Origin: Edaphochlamys debaryana
Taxonomy: Eukaryota; Chlorophyta; Chlorophyceae; Chlamydomonadales
Direction of reading: 5' to 3'
NCBI GenBank assembly: GCA_016858145.1
Contig: JAEHOE010000036.1
Coordinates: forward strand, 868,001-932,000
DNA length: 64,000 nucleotides
Shown: positions 11,779-23,900 of the stretch, piece after piece
Layout: each line of letters opens with the position of its first letter
How positions within the stretch are numbered: the first letter of the stretch is position 1
Position numbers and translations under genes: made by a program
Notes under the pieces: generated by a model
Told to the model about the DNA's origin: nothing
Seen by the model: only the letters and a program-made list of their open reading frames with translations
Databases searched by the model: none

Positions 11779-11900
11779 ATGGCGACGCGCGCCTCAGCGG
11801 CTGCTGCGCTGCTGGCACTGCTGCTGCTCTCTTCGCGGGCGCCTTCGGCTGACGCTGCGGGCCAAGGCTGCGCGTCGTCCGGTGGTGCAGCAAACTGCAA
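11779..11900 (+). other. Signal-peptide exon of giant gene copy 1
   Basis: The exon encodes a short basic start, a run of Ala/Leu ([13 protein letters not shown]), then small residues suited to signal peptidase (APSADAAG), and ends in GGANC before donor gtaagg. It marks the protein as secreted. The equivalent exon of copy 2 would lie beyond the right edge of the window. Confidence 0.85.
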
Positions 11901-14900
11901 GTAAGGCTGGGGCACTGGGATCTGATGCGCATGCGGATCTTGCTTGTGCACGCTAGGGTTTGCCCTGGCGCCGGCCAAATCCGTTGTTTCCCCCGGCGCG
12001 CAGTCCACCGGTCCCGCCCAGTCCGGACCCTCCGACCCCAACATCGATGCCTCCCAGCCCCTTCCCAAGCCCACCCAAGGCGCCCTCGCCGCCTCCACCT
12101 CGGCCACCCCGGCCGCCACCGGTGAGATGGCGGGCCGTGTATGGTGTAGACGTTACAGGTATGCATGTGGAGAATGAAGGGACAAGATCCTTGCATGTCA
12201 TCAACTCCCGCACGAAAGGAAGCCAACCCGGCTCTCCAATCCCTTGTTCCTCGCAGACGCCGGAGCCCCGGTCGCCCCGGCCACCTCCGAGCCCGCCCTC
12301 CTCCCCGGCGCCCCCCAACCCGCCGGTGCCACGGCCCCCCTCACCCCGCGGCGGACTGGTCCATGGGAGCACCACCTGTGTCTACGCGGTGAGCGCACAG
12401 CAGCCAAGAAGGAAGCCTTGTGCGGGCAGCCGGCTGGGGACAGCAGCCTGAACCCCTCCGGTGCATGGGCAGGGCGAACTGTTGCTTGGTCTCTGAAATG
12501 TTTCGATCCCCTCTTCCTTGGCAACCCCAGAGCTTCGACTTCACAGTTGTCCCTGGCGACAAGGTCGGCGGTGCTGAGACCTGCAATGACCAGGGTGCGA
12601 CAGGGGGGCGTGCGAGCAAGCGGGGGCAGCGGGGACAGAGGTGCCTTGCTTGGCGCCTGGATCGGCTGTGAGGGCGCCCCTCCTGAGTGTCCTCAGTCAC
12701 TGACGCTTTGTACTCCCTTTCCCGCCCCCCCAGCTGGCTGCATTGAGATATACCTCAACGGTGCCAGCTGCCAGGTGCGCCCTTGCGGGGTTGAGGCAGC
12801 TCCCTCGCTCCCAGGCAATGGAGGGCCGCGCTGATGGCAAGAGACAGAGCGAGGCCGCCTCCCTGCCGCCGACTCCCCTCTCCTTTCTTGTGTGCAGAGG
12901 GTGCTCCTGGGGTCAACCACATATCTGGTCTGCCCAATCTGCCTCATCTGGTGAGCAGGGCCGTGCAGTTGTGGCGTGTGGGGCTTGCACGAGTGGATTG
13001 GCTTAGTTTCCACCGGACGGCGGTCTTGTCCTGCCAACCTGTGCAGGGGCAACGTGCGCGGGACCTGTGTCAAGAGCACGTCGGGCTCCTTTTCCCATGT
13101 CTGCACGGGTGACGAGCTGATCCCCAACCTGGGCTCAGCCACATCGGAACCGGCCGCGGGGAATACCCGCAAGATCGATGGCTGGTACCCGGGATTCTCA
13201 GGTGGGGGGCGGGGGTGGTAGGGGGCGGGCTCACTAGCGAAGGGAAGACAGGTGCTTATCATGACTGATGACATCCTCTGCCCCTTTTGCGCTTGTGCCC
13301 CTCAGGCCGGTACTGCCAGTGGTGAGGCATGTAACAGTAGGGTGCATGGGGCTCAGGAGGGGCTTGGGGGGATGGGACAGTCTCAAACGGACCCTAATTG
13401 TAACAACCTAGCTCGCCACACAACCGTCCTCCCGCAGGGTGCGCTGGGCTTCCACCGACACGGCCCCGCAGCAAGTCTGGTTCACGGTGCGTGGGTGTAC
13501 GCGAGGAGGCTGCCTGCCGTGGGAATAAACCCCGACGCAGTACAACTGGAACTCATCCTGCGCGCCACCTCTTGTCCACTTGCTATATGTTCAACCCTGA
13601 CAGGTCAAGGACGGAGCGGGTGGCGGCTGCGGTGAGTGCACAAGGGCTAGAAGCTAGGAAGCTTACACATCTCGGCCACGCCAGGCTGAGTCCTGACACC
13701 CCCCCTCTCAATCCCCCTCCCCAGGCCCCACGGGCAGCACCCAGCTGACCTACACCCTGGGGGGTATGGCTGCCACCTGCCAGGCGCCCAGGCCCAACGG
13801 CGCTGGCATTGCCGGGTGTGGCACCGGGGACCAGCCAAACGAGTGGTGAGCGGTGCAGCTGGGGAGTGGGCCTGGGACGGTACTTGCTCAGCGCATCTGC
13901 ACCACAACTGCCCCCGCTGACCCCTCCTTTGTCTGCCCCCCTTCCCCGGGCAGCCTGTGGTCCTTCATGGTGCCCAAGCCTGGGACCTACGACTACACAT
14001 GCCTCGGCGCCGAGCCGCCCACTCCGCCGTCGCCCCCCGTGGCCCCGCCCAGTCCCCCGCCGTTCCCGCCTCGGCCCCCGAAGCCGCCCGGCGCGCCCCC
14101 GCCGTCGCCTCCGACCCCCCCACCGAGCCCCCCCCGCCCGCCGAACCCGCGCCCGCAACCGCCCTTTCCGCCTCAGCCCCCGCCGCGGCCCGTGCTCAAC
14201 CCCTTTCCGCCCGAGCCCGAGACCTCTCCGCCCAGCCCCCCGGCCCCCCCGAGCCCCCCCACTGCGCCTTCCAGCTACCAGCAATGCATCCTGGGTGGCT
14301 TTGGCAATGACGCAGGCTTCGGCGCCGGCTCTTCGGCAGGCGGCATCGATGTGGGTCGGGGCGCACTGAGCGCTTGCTCTGCTGTAAAGTGCTGCTTGCG
14401 TCCTCGCTCTGATCCCTGGCCTTCCCCTCCCCTATCTGTTCCTCCCTGCAGACATGTGTCGATCAAGCCAACTGGTACGTAGGCAAGGCCTCTGATGTGT
14501 GGCCTGGACGCAGAAGGGTTAGCGATCCATGGAGAGGGCTAGCCCCTGCTTGGAGCCCCCTCACCTGCATCCCCCTCCTCCCCCTCCCCCCTGCCCTCCC
14601 CAGCATTGGCATCTACTTCGACACCACCTCCTGCACACCCGTGGTCTACGATGGCATCATTTGGCAGTACTGCCAGGTGGGGCGGGGAGGGGAGGGGCGC
14701 GAGGAAACAGGAAATCTGAAGAACAGAGGCAGCATCCGCGGGCTTCCCTGCTGAGCACCCTTCCCCGCGCACCGCACCCCCCCTGCTGCCCCCAGGTGTG
14801 CATCTATTGGGACAACCGGCGCGGCAACTGCCCCAAAGCCATCTCCGGCACCGTCAGCCACACCTGCATGGGTGCGTGCTAAGCCAAAGAGGCTAGGACT

Positions 14901-17900
14901 TGGCCTTGCTTCTCTCACCTGTCTGGGCTTGTGCTCAGTACGTGATCCTGCGTTCCCTCTCCCAGGCGACGAGTGGACGCCCATCATGCGCAACGCGGGA
15001 GACCTGCCCGCCGCGGGTCAGACCTACAAGCTCAACACCTGGGCTGCAGGCATCGGCAGTGAGTCGCGTGGGGCTGGGGAGAGGGCCGCGGGGGGACAGC
15101 CAACCCCCAATGCTGGTGTTAAAGTGCTTGAGCTGTCAAGAGGATGAAGAAAATGACGTTTCTGTGTCCCCGCCCCAACACCCCACCCCAGGCCGCCAGT
15201 GCCAGTGGTGAGCAGATGCACGTGGCCATGGGTAGCTGAGTGCTTAGGCAAGGGTGCAGGGCCCGGGACTAGAGATGCCCGACCAGCAGGTTCCTTGGGG
15301 CCCCTCCAGAGGCAGACGGTTGCGTGTCTGTCGTCCGCAGGATTCGGTGGAACGCCACGTACAACGGCAGGATCAGGACCTACTTCACGGTGCGCTCACT
15401 GCTGGGGGCTCCGCGGCAATGCAAGGCCGAGTGCTGTTGAGCCATCCGACAGAGGCCTGACCGGGAGCTCAACCCTTTTTGGCTGCCCCATGCGCAGGTC
15501 AAGGATGGCTCGGGCGTGTGCGGTAAGGGATGGCATCTGCGTTAAGGCGCGGCGCGGGACATTCGACCAAAGTTGGACCGTCAATGTGCCGACGCAGTAC
15601 ACTTCAGCTTCCGTTCCCTCCTGTCCCCCCTACGCAGCCGACCGCCAGCAGTCGTACACGGTCCAGGGCATGGCTGCTACGTGCCAGCCGCCCCGCTACA
15701 ACGCCTCGTCCGGGCTGCTCGCGGGCTGCGGCATCGGAGACCAGGACAACGAGTGCCTCTGGAGCTTCGACATCCCCAGGCCGGGAACCCCCGCCTTCAC
15801 CTGCGGCTCGGGTAAGGGCGGAAGCCGGGGGTAGCAGGCGGTGAGGACCCTGCAGCATGCGGCGCATGCCAACGCCATGTCCTCTTCCCCTCGCTCGCAG
15901 CACCCTCGCCGCCGCCCGCGCCGCCTTCGCCTCCCATGCCCCCGCGGCCGCCCCCGAGCCCGCGCCCCAGCCCGCCCACCCCCAACCCCAGCCCCCCTCC
16001 CGAGCCGCCGTTTCCTCCCCTGCCCCCGCTCAACAACGCGCCTGATCCGCCCAGCCCGCCTGCCACTCCACCCCAGCCGCCTCTGCCGCCGGTCTCCGAG
16101 GGACCCTCCAACACCACCTGCGAGTACTCGAGCAACGTCTACAGTGGCCTGCCGACGCCTGCTGCCAGCGTGAGTAGTGGGGCCGTCGGCCTGCTATTTG
16201 GCAACCAGTCGTGGCGTGCCCTCTGCCCTGCGTTGGGACGTCGTTACTCATGCAAATCTCTCCCCTGGCGCTCGCAGGGCCCCGCTGTGACCTGTGCGGA
16301 CCAGGCGGCCTGCCTCAACATCTTCTACGATGCGGGCAACTGCGTGCCCATGAACGGATTCACGTGAGGCGCGGAAGGGCTGGGGGTTGACACTGGTGGA
16401 CACCATGGTGGTTTGACCAGAGCTTTTCTCGCCCGACCCACATCGCCCGACCCACATGGCGGCGGCCCCTCCTCCGCAGGTACTGCAAGATCTGCATCTA
16501 CTGGGACAACTCCCGCGGCAAATGCCCCAAGGCCGTAGCCGACACCATCAGCCACAGATGCCTGGGGTGAGCAAGCGAGGCCCCGCGGGCGCCGCTGGCT
16601 CCAAATGGGCGGGGGCTCCTGGTGGTTACGAGGACCCTGGCAGCAGAGTTGACCCTTACGCCCACGTTTGCCCTCTCCAGGGACGAGTTCATCCCTATCC
16701 TGGCCCAGGCCGGCAGCACTCCAGCCGCGGGCAACACATGGAAAATCAACGGCTGGGCGTCGGGGCGCAGCGGTAAGCCTGGTGGAGGTCATACAGACGT
16801 GAAGCGGGTTCGTGTTGCTCCACCAAGGTGACATGTGTGGGAGGGACTGCCTGGTGTACTGAGAGACTGAAAGTTCCTGTTCCTGTAAGGGCGCTTGGGT
16901 AGGGCAGGGTACAGTGCTTGGGTAGGGCAGGGCGGGTTCAACTGCCGCTCTTGCGAACGCTTTGCATGTCCTTTCGCCCCGCCCCCCTAGCTATGGCCTG
17001 TCAGTGGGTGCGCTGGGAGACCAACGACTATTTCGCACAGAGCGTGGCATTTACCGTCAAGGACGGCAACGGTGAGTCACGGATGGAGGGTAACTAGGCC
17101 GCGTCACCGCAAGGCCTCCAGGGGGGCCGACGGGGGACCGAAGGGCGTGCACGGCTGACGCGCGCGGGGCACGCACGGATGTAGTCTGGCGAACACAGTT
17201 GCACACCGCCGGTTCATCAGTGTAGCCGTGTACTTTCTGATCACATAGTCTCGTGAACGGCCAGCAATTTGCTCCAAAGTGGCAAGCACACCCACAACAT
17301 CAAGCAGCTATGTTACCACTAGTGCACCAACTCCGAAATGGTGTCAGGTCTTCGTTGTATCCTCGACGCAACGGGGCTGTGTATGCGATATGGTTGTACC
17401 TGGCAAAGGTCCAGGGGCCCAGGAAAGCCGCGACTGACGCGCCCCAGGCAGTCGCAAGCGGCCGACAGCTGGCGAAGTGCTATGCCTGCCAAAGTCCAGG
17501 AATGTCGTAGCAAGGCGGAACCGCGCGTTCAACCGAAAAGACTGGTGGAGAGAACGGTGTGTGAGCGCCTCGCCGCTGAACCGGGCATTTGGAGCATGCG
17601 CAACGTCGCGGCTTCTCGCTGCCTGACAAAGTGTCCATCGGTCGCTGACGTGTTCGCTGTCTGCCTGCACCACAGGACTTTGCGTGTCTCCTGGGTCGGG
17701 ACCCGTGACCATGACCATGGCCGGGTTGGCGGCGAGCTGCCAGCCCCCGCGCACCGAAAACGGCGTGCTCGCGGGTTGCGGCAAGGGCGACCAGGTGTGC
17801 ACGCCCAGATTGTGCCCCCTTGGCAGTTCTGAATCCTGCCGGGGTCTTGCTTGATCCCTGCGCCCTTGACGCCCATCCAGGTCAACGAGTGCCTGTGGAC

Positions 17901-20900
17901 CTTCAGCGTTCCGCGGCCCGGCGCCGAGGGCTTCTCGTGCAACAAGTCGCCCCGCTCGCCCCCGCCGTGGCCTCCGCCGCCGCCACCGAGCCCGAGGCCC
18001 AGCCCGCCGCAGCCGCCGAGCCCACCGCCCAGGCCCCCGCCGCGGCCGCCGCGGCCGCCACCCGACCCGCCCAGCCCGCCGATCCCGGCCGACGAGCCGC
18101 CCTTTTCGCCACTGCCGCCGAGGCCGCCACCGGACGCACCCAAGCCGCCCAGCCCCCCGGCAGCCAAGGTGCCATCGGGCACATGCCAGCTGCGTGACCC
18201 CACGGACTACTCGGGCCCCATCCCTAACACCGTAGAGACGGTAAGCTCGGGACACAGCCTGCATACCTGTTCCAACCCACTTGGAGCCGCATCACGCGTC
18301 ATGGGCGCAACCCACATGGGGTCACAGCCATACGCTCAACCCTGAGATTTCGCTGGCCTATTGTTGCCTTGCTGCAGGGTCCCATGGTTTCCTGCCAGCA
18401 CCAGTCCGCCTGCATTGACCTCGACTTCGACTCGGGCAGCTGCACGCGCTCATTCATGGGCGGCGTGCAGTGGATGTACTGCGAGGTGTGCCTGTTCTGG
18501 AGCAACCAGCGCGGCTTCTGCCGCAAGGCCGTCTCCAACACCGTCAGCCACACCTGCTTGGGGTGAGAACGTGGGAAAGTTGAGGCCACGCGCTGCCCGT
18601 GTGGGATGCAGTGACACGGCCCCAGCCCGAGCGAACCTCGGACGGCGCTCTCACCTATTCGGCCCGGACGTAACCCTGTGCTCCCCCCGCAGTGACGAGT
18701 TCATCCCCATCATGAGCGGTCCTGGCCAGACACCTGCCGCGGGGCAGACCCTCAAGCTGGACGGATGGCCCGCCAACTGTAAGGACCGGGCTGCTGACTA
18801 GAGCCTCCAAGCACCGTCACCGCCTAGGCTTTGTGCTTCTGACTTTGGGCCCTATCCTTTGACCACCACACAGATAAGAAGTGTCAATGGGTCCGCTGGA
18901 ACGCCACCTACAACGGCCCACTGGACGTGTCGTTTACGTAAGCCTCAAAAGGGATGAAGTGCTTGCGGGCAGACAGCGGTAACCTGCAGATGCCCAGCCT
19001 GCCGTGTATCCTGCACGACTGTACCTCAATGTGCGTTCCCTTGCGCCCCACGCAGTGTCAAGGATGGCCGCGGCTCCTGCGGTTCGGGTGGGTGGTGCGG
19101 GCGAGATCACTCCAGCCCTCTCCGGAGAGGGCTTCGAAACGCCGGACTCCCTTCGGCACCTTGACGTTGCCCACACCTCTTTCCCCGCAGTCACTGGCGC
19201 AGCCGAGGAGTTCACCCTGGGCGGTATCGCCGCGCAGTGCCGCATCCCCCGTACTGTGAATGGAGTTCTGGCCGGCTGTGGCACCGGTGACCAGGTGCGG
19301 GCATGTAGGGTCGTTAGCAGTGCGAGTCCGTACAGGGCCCAACAAGGGGTGCTCCTCCAGCGGGTACCCGCATGGATGAAATGAGATGACCAATGAAGCC
19401 GCATACCGGCGTCACGCCTCAGCCCCACTCACCTGCCGCCGCGCCGCCGCCGCAGGACAATGAGTGCCTGTGGACCTTCACCATCCCGAAGCCTGGCACC
19501 TACGACTTCGCCTGGTGAGCGCAAGAGCGTAGAGGACATGAACCAGCAGGAGTGAGGCTGCGGTAGACGCGGTTGTCAAGCTGACGCCCTGCTCTTGCCC
19601 GTGTGGCCCCGCAGCGCGGCCCCGCCACTGCCACCCACGCCGCCTCCGTCCCCGCCCGAGCCGCCCATGCCCCCCGGCCTGCCGCCGCCAAGCCCGCCAC
19701 CCGCACCGCCAAGCCCGCCCGACGCGCCCCCTCCCGACGTCCCCATGCCGCCTGGGTTCCCACCGCCTTCGCCTTCACCCCCGCCTCCCAGCCCACCCAT
19801 GCCCCCGGATGCTCCTATCTCTACATTCTGCTCCCCCTGCCCCCACGTGTTCATCTAGTGAGTACATGGGTGCTACACTATGTTTCCGCGGGGTATTGGT
19901 GGAAACACGCTCACCCTGCTCGCTCCTTCATGCCCTTGCCGCCCGCAGCCAGCTCCACTACATGGACACTACAGCGATCGGCCGCACGCAGTACGTGGAC
20001 ATCCTCATGCCCTACCAGTGAGTGAAGGGGCCTAGGCCTGCAAGGGAGGGCCGGGGTATGAGCCTTCTCTCGCTTTGGATTGACCCCTGCTGCCTTCCTG
20101 CCTGCTCAATTGCTGCACACCCATAGGTTTGACTACACCTCGCTGGTTCTGCAGGTAAGGGGTTTTGGCAGGTGGTTGGCCCGTCTGCCACTCCGGTATC
20201 GCTTATTATACCTTGAGGCACGTGTGCGGCCCTGCAACTCGCTTACGGTTGTCGCTCTGGGGTGCCGTTGCCCGCAGTTCTACACGTTCTACGATGCTGA
20301 TGGCGGCTTCAGCGCTGGCCCGGCCATATTCCTGGATGGGTCTGGCCCGGTAACCGTATCCATAGTCAACAACGCGCGCCTGTCTGCGCCCTACCACTCG
20401 TGGCGCGTCATGACCATCGACCTGTCCGGCCGGCTCTTCCAATCGGATACCGGCTTCCTTGCCGGACTGGCGCTGGTGTCGGCCTGCGACCCCAACATTT
20501 ACGGTGTTCTGGACTTCATTGCATGGGGCACTGGCACTTCCCCCAGCGTGGGCCGCCAGGCCCTCGATGGCATAGTGAACGGTGGGTCGTCTGCTGAGAC
20601 ATATCACGACAAGGGCTGTAACCGGCTGGAGCTAAGCCACAGGCATAATAATTTACCTACGCGCCCCTTGCAGGCTACGTGGCCGAGAAGCTGCCGGTCA
20701 TGGAGGACTCGTCCACGTCCACAACCAACAGCCTCAAGCGCACCGGCTCTGGCGCCAGCGCCTCGAGCTCCTGGACCTGGATCAGCAGCGGCCCTGCCAC
20801 CTGGGGCTCGGTGGATACCAGTGCAACCACACCGACCGACCTCTTCAGCTCCATGCCTGCCTCGTGCGGCTTTGTGGCCCCGGCGGTACCGTCCCCACCA

Positions 20901-23900
20901 AGCTTCCCGCCCTTCGCACCGCTGCCGCCGCCTCGCCCGCCTCGCCCACCACGGAAGCCTCCGAGCCCGCCACCGCCCAGCCCCGAACCGCCCAGCCCCG
21001 AGCCGCCCCAGCCGTCGCCCCCGAGCCCCTCGCCCCCGCTGCCCCCCAGCCCTACGCCCCCCAGCCCGGTGCGTTGCTTTGTGAAGGGCCGCATGCACAG
21101 CGCTTCTGACTGAAGAGTTTCATAAAGGTCAGCACTGGGCACCGTGCCTAATCCCCTCTGCCCTCCCTCCCCGTTCGCTCCTCCCCAGGGCTACTGCGAG
21201 CCGTGCCCGCACGTCATGATCTCCGAGTTCCACTACCTGGACGCCATAGACGGCTCCAGCAATCAGTGGGTGGAGGTGGTGGTGCCGGCCAGGACCGACG
21301 TCTCCCGCCTCTCCCTGGCGACCTACCTGTTCACCTCCTCGGGCGGCCTCAAGCAGACCGAGGCGGACCTCTCCGTGTCGGGCGTGGTCCAGAGCAACAG
21401 CTTGGTCTCCTCCAACATCGGCTGGCGCGCGCTCCTGGTCCCCATGACCCTGCCCGTGCCTGCCCTGGGCTCCGAGGTGGCTGGCATTGCCCTCATCTAC
21501 CACTGCCCCTTCAGCTTCACCGTCAACGACTTTGTTGTCTACGGCGCTGACTACGACACACCGGCAGACCGCACACCGCTGGACGGCCCAGCCCAAGGTG
21601 AGCACACCTGGCAGCTGTGCTCCTTATCTTGTCGCACATGCCAAGTTCGTAGGGCACGCGCTTGATCCCCTGCCCTGGTTCCTGCGGCCCTCGCAGGCGT
21701 CACCCCCTTCGCGGAGACCTTCCTGGCCGAGGAGCCCAGCACCGCCAAGGACGCGTCCATCGCAAGGGTCGGCACCGGCAACGCCCCCCGTGACTTCACC
21801 ATCTTCTGGAACCCCGACCCCGTCAGCAGCCCTGGAGACGTGCTCCTCACTGACCTCCAGCTCACAGACCCAACCGATTTTGCGCATTGCGGCGGGCCAG
21901 AGCCGCCGAGGCCCCCCAGCCCCTTGCCTCCTCAGCCCCCAAGCCCGTCGCCGCCCAGCCCGTCGCCACCTGAGCCGCAGAGCCCATCTCCGCCGCAACC
22001 CCCCAGCCCGTCGCCTCCCGAGCCGCCCAGCCCATCGCCTCCTGAGCCTCCAAGCCCATCCCCACCTCAGCCGCCCAGCCCATCTCCCCCACTACCTCCC
22101 AGCCCTTCACCGGATGCGGGCACACCTCCAGTTCCGCCCAGCCCCTCACCCCCTATACCGCCGAGTCCTTCACCACCCAGCCCTCCTCCGCCCAGTCCTT
22201 CGCCGCCCAGTCCCTCTCCTCCCAGCCCACCGCCTCCCAGTCCCTCGCCTCCCAGCCCCTCGCCCCCTCCTCCCTGCGCTCCCTGCCCGCACCTCATCAT
22301 CTCCGAGTTCCACTACCGGGACTCCTCGGGGAGCAGCAGCCAATGGGTGGAGCTGGTGGTGCCCACCATGATGGACCTCAGCAAGTGGGTGGAGGGCGGG
22401 TTAGAGGCAGCGGCAGGGTCTGGAAGGAGCAGCTAGGGCGTAAGGCAACTGGCTATGGTAGCTGTCGGCTGTTTGATCTACAGCTGCACGGCCAGTAGAA
22501 CCATGCATCGGCGACTGTGCCTCTCCTTCTAAGCTGCCTCCCGTCCTGTTGTCACAACTCCGCCAGGCTGTCCCTGATTGCCTACCTGTACGACGCCACG
22601 GGCGGGCACAAGGCCGCCACGGTGGACCTCGGCATCCCGTCCAACGTGCAGTCCCACCAGCCCATCGCCAGCAACATCAACTGGCAGACCGTGCTGGTGG
22701 AGATGGCTCTGCCGGTGCCCACCGCGGGCTCCCAGAAGGGCGGCCTCGCCCTGGTGTACGACTGCGGGTTGTCGAGCGCCGCGGTCGACTTCATCCTGTA
22801 CGGCCCTGCATCGTCCACGGTGGACACCAGCACCCTGCCAGACCCCCCAGCGTACAGTGAGCTGTTGGGCGTGCTAGATAGCAAGTGGATAGTTGAGCAT
22901 GCATGTCCCCGCGTCGTATTAGTACAGGCCTGCGCACGGGCCCCTCCTCCTCTTCAGGACTGAATTCTGCGGGCTTCCATCTTGACCCCTGCTGTCGGTC
23001 TTGCTTTCTTCCTTCTCCACCAGACCCGCCCGCGCCCACGGACACGGGCCTGTTCGAGGACGCGTCGACTCCCTCCACTGGCTCTATCGGGCGGAAGGGC
23101 ACGGGCGACACGCCTGGCGACTTCACGTGGGAGGCGCGGGTGTCTGGCGATGCCGGCAGCACGGACCCCTCGGACATGACGCTGACGGTACCTGCGGACC
23201 TGGCGTCGGGAACGTGCGGCGGTCATGTGCCTCCGCTGCCTCCGCTGCCACCCAGCCCCTCACCTCCGAGCCCTCCACCGCCCAGCCCCTCGCCCCCCAG
23301 CCCTCCACCGCCCAGCCCCTTCCCCCCGAGCCCCTTGCCGCCCAGCCCCTCGCCCCCTCCTCCCTGCGCTCCCTGCCCGCACCTGATCATCTCCGAGTTC
23401 CACTACCGGGACTCCTCGGGGAGCAGCAGCCAATGGGTTGAGCTGGTGGTGCCCACCATGATGGACCTCAGCAGGTGGATGGAGGGCGGCGTAGGGGCAG
23501 CGGCAGGGTCTGGAAGGAGCAGCTGGGGCGTGAGGCAACTGGCTATGGTAGCTGTCGGCTGTTTGATCTACAGCTGCACGGCCAGTAGAACCATGCATCG
23601 GCGACTGTGCCTCTCCTTCTAAGCTGCCTCCCGTCCTGTTGTCACAACTCCGCCAGGCTGTCCCTGATTACTTATCTGTACGACGCCACGGGCGGGCACA
23701 AGGCCGCCACGGTGGACCTCGGCATCCCGTCCAACGTGCAGTCCCACCAGCCCATCGCCAGCAACATCAACTGGCAGACCGTGCTGGTGGAGATGGCTCT
23801 GCCGGTGCCCACCGCGGGCTCCCAGAAGGGCGGCCTCGCCCTGGTGTACGACTGCGGGTTGTCGAGCGCCGCGGTCGACTTTATCCTGTACGGCCCTGCA

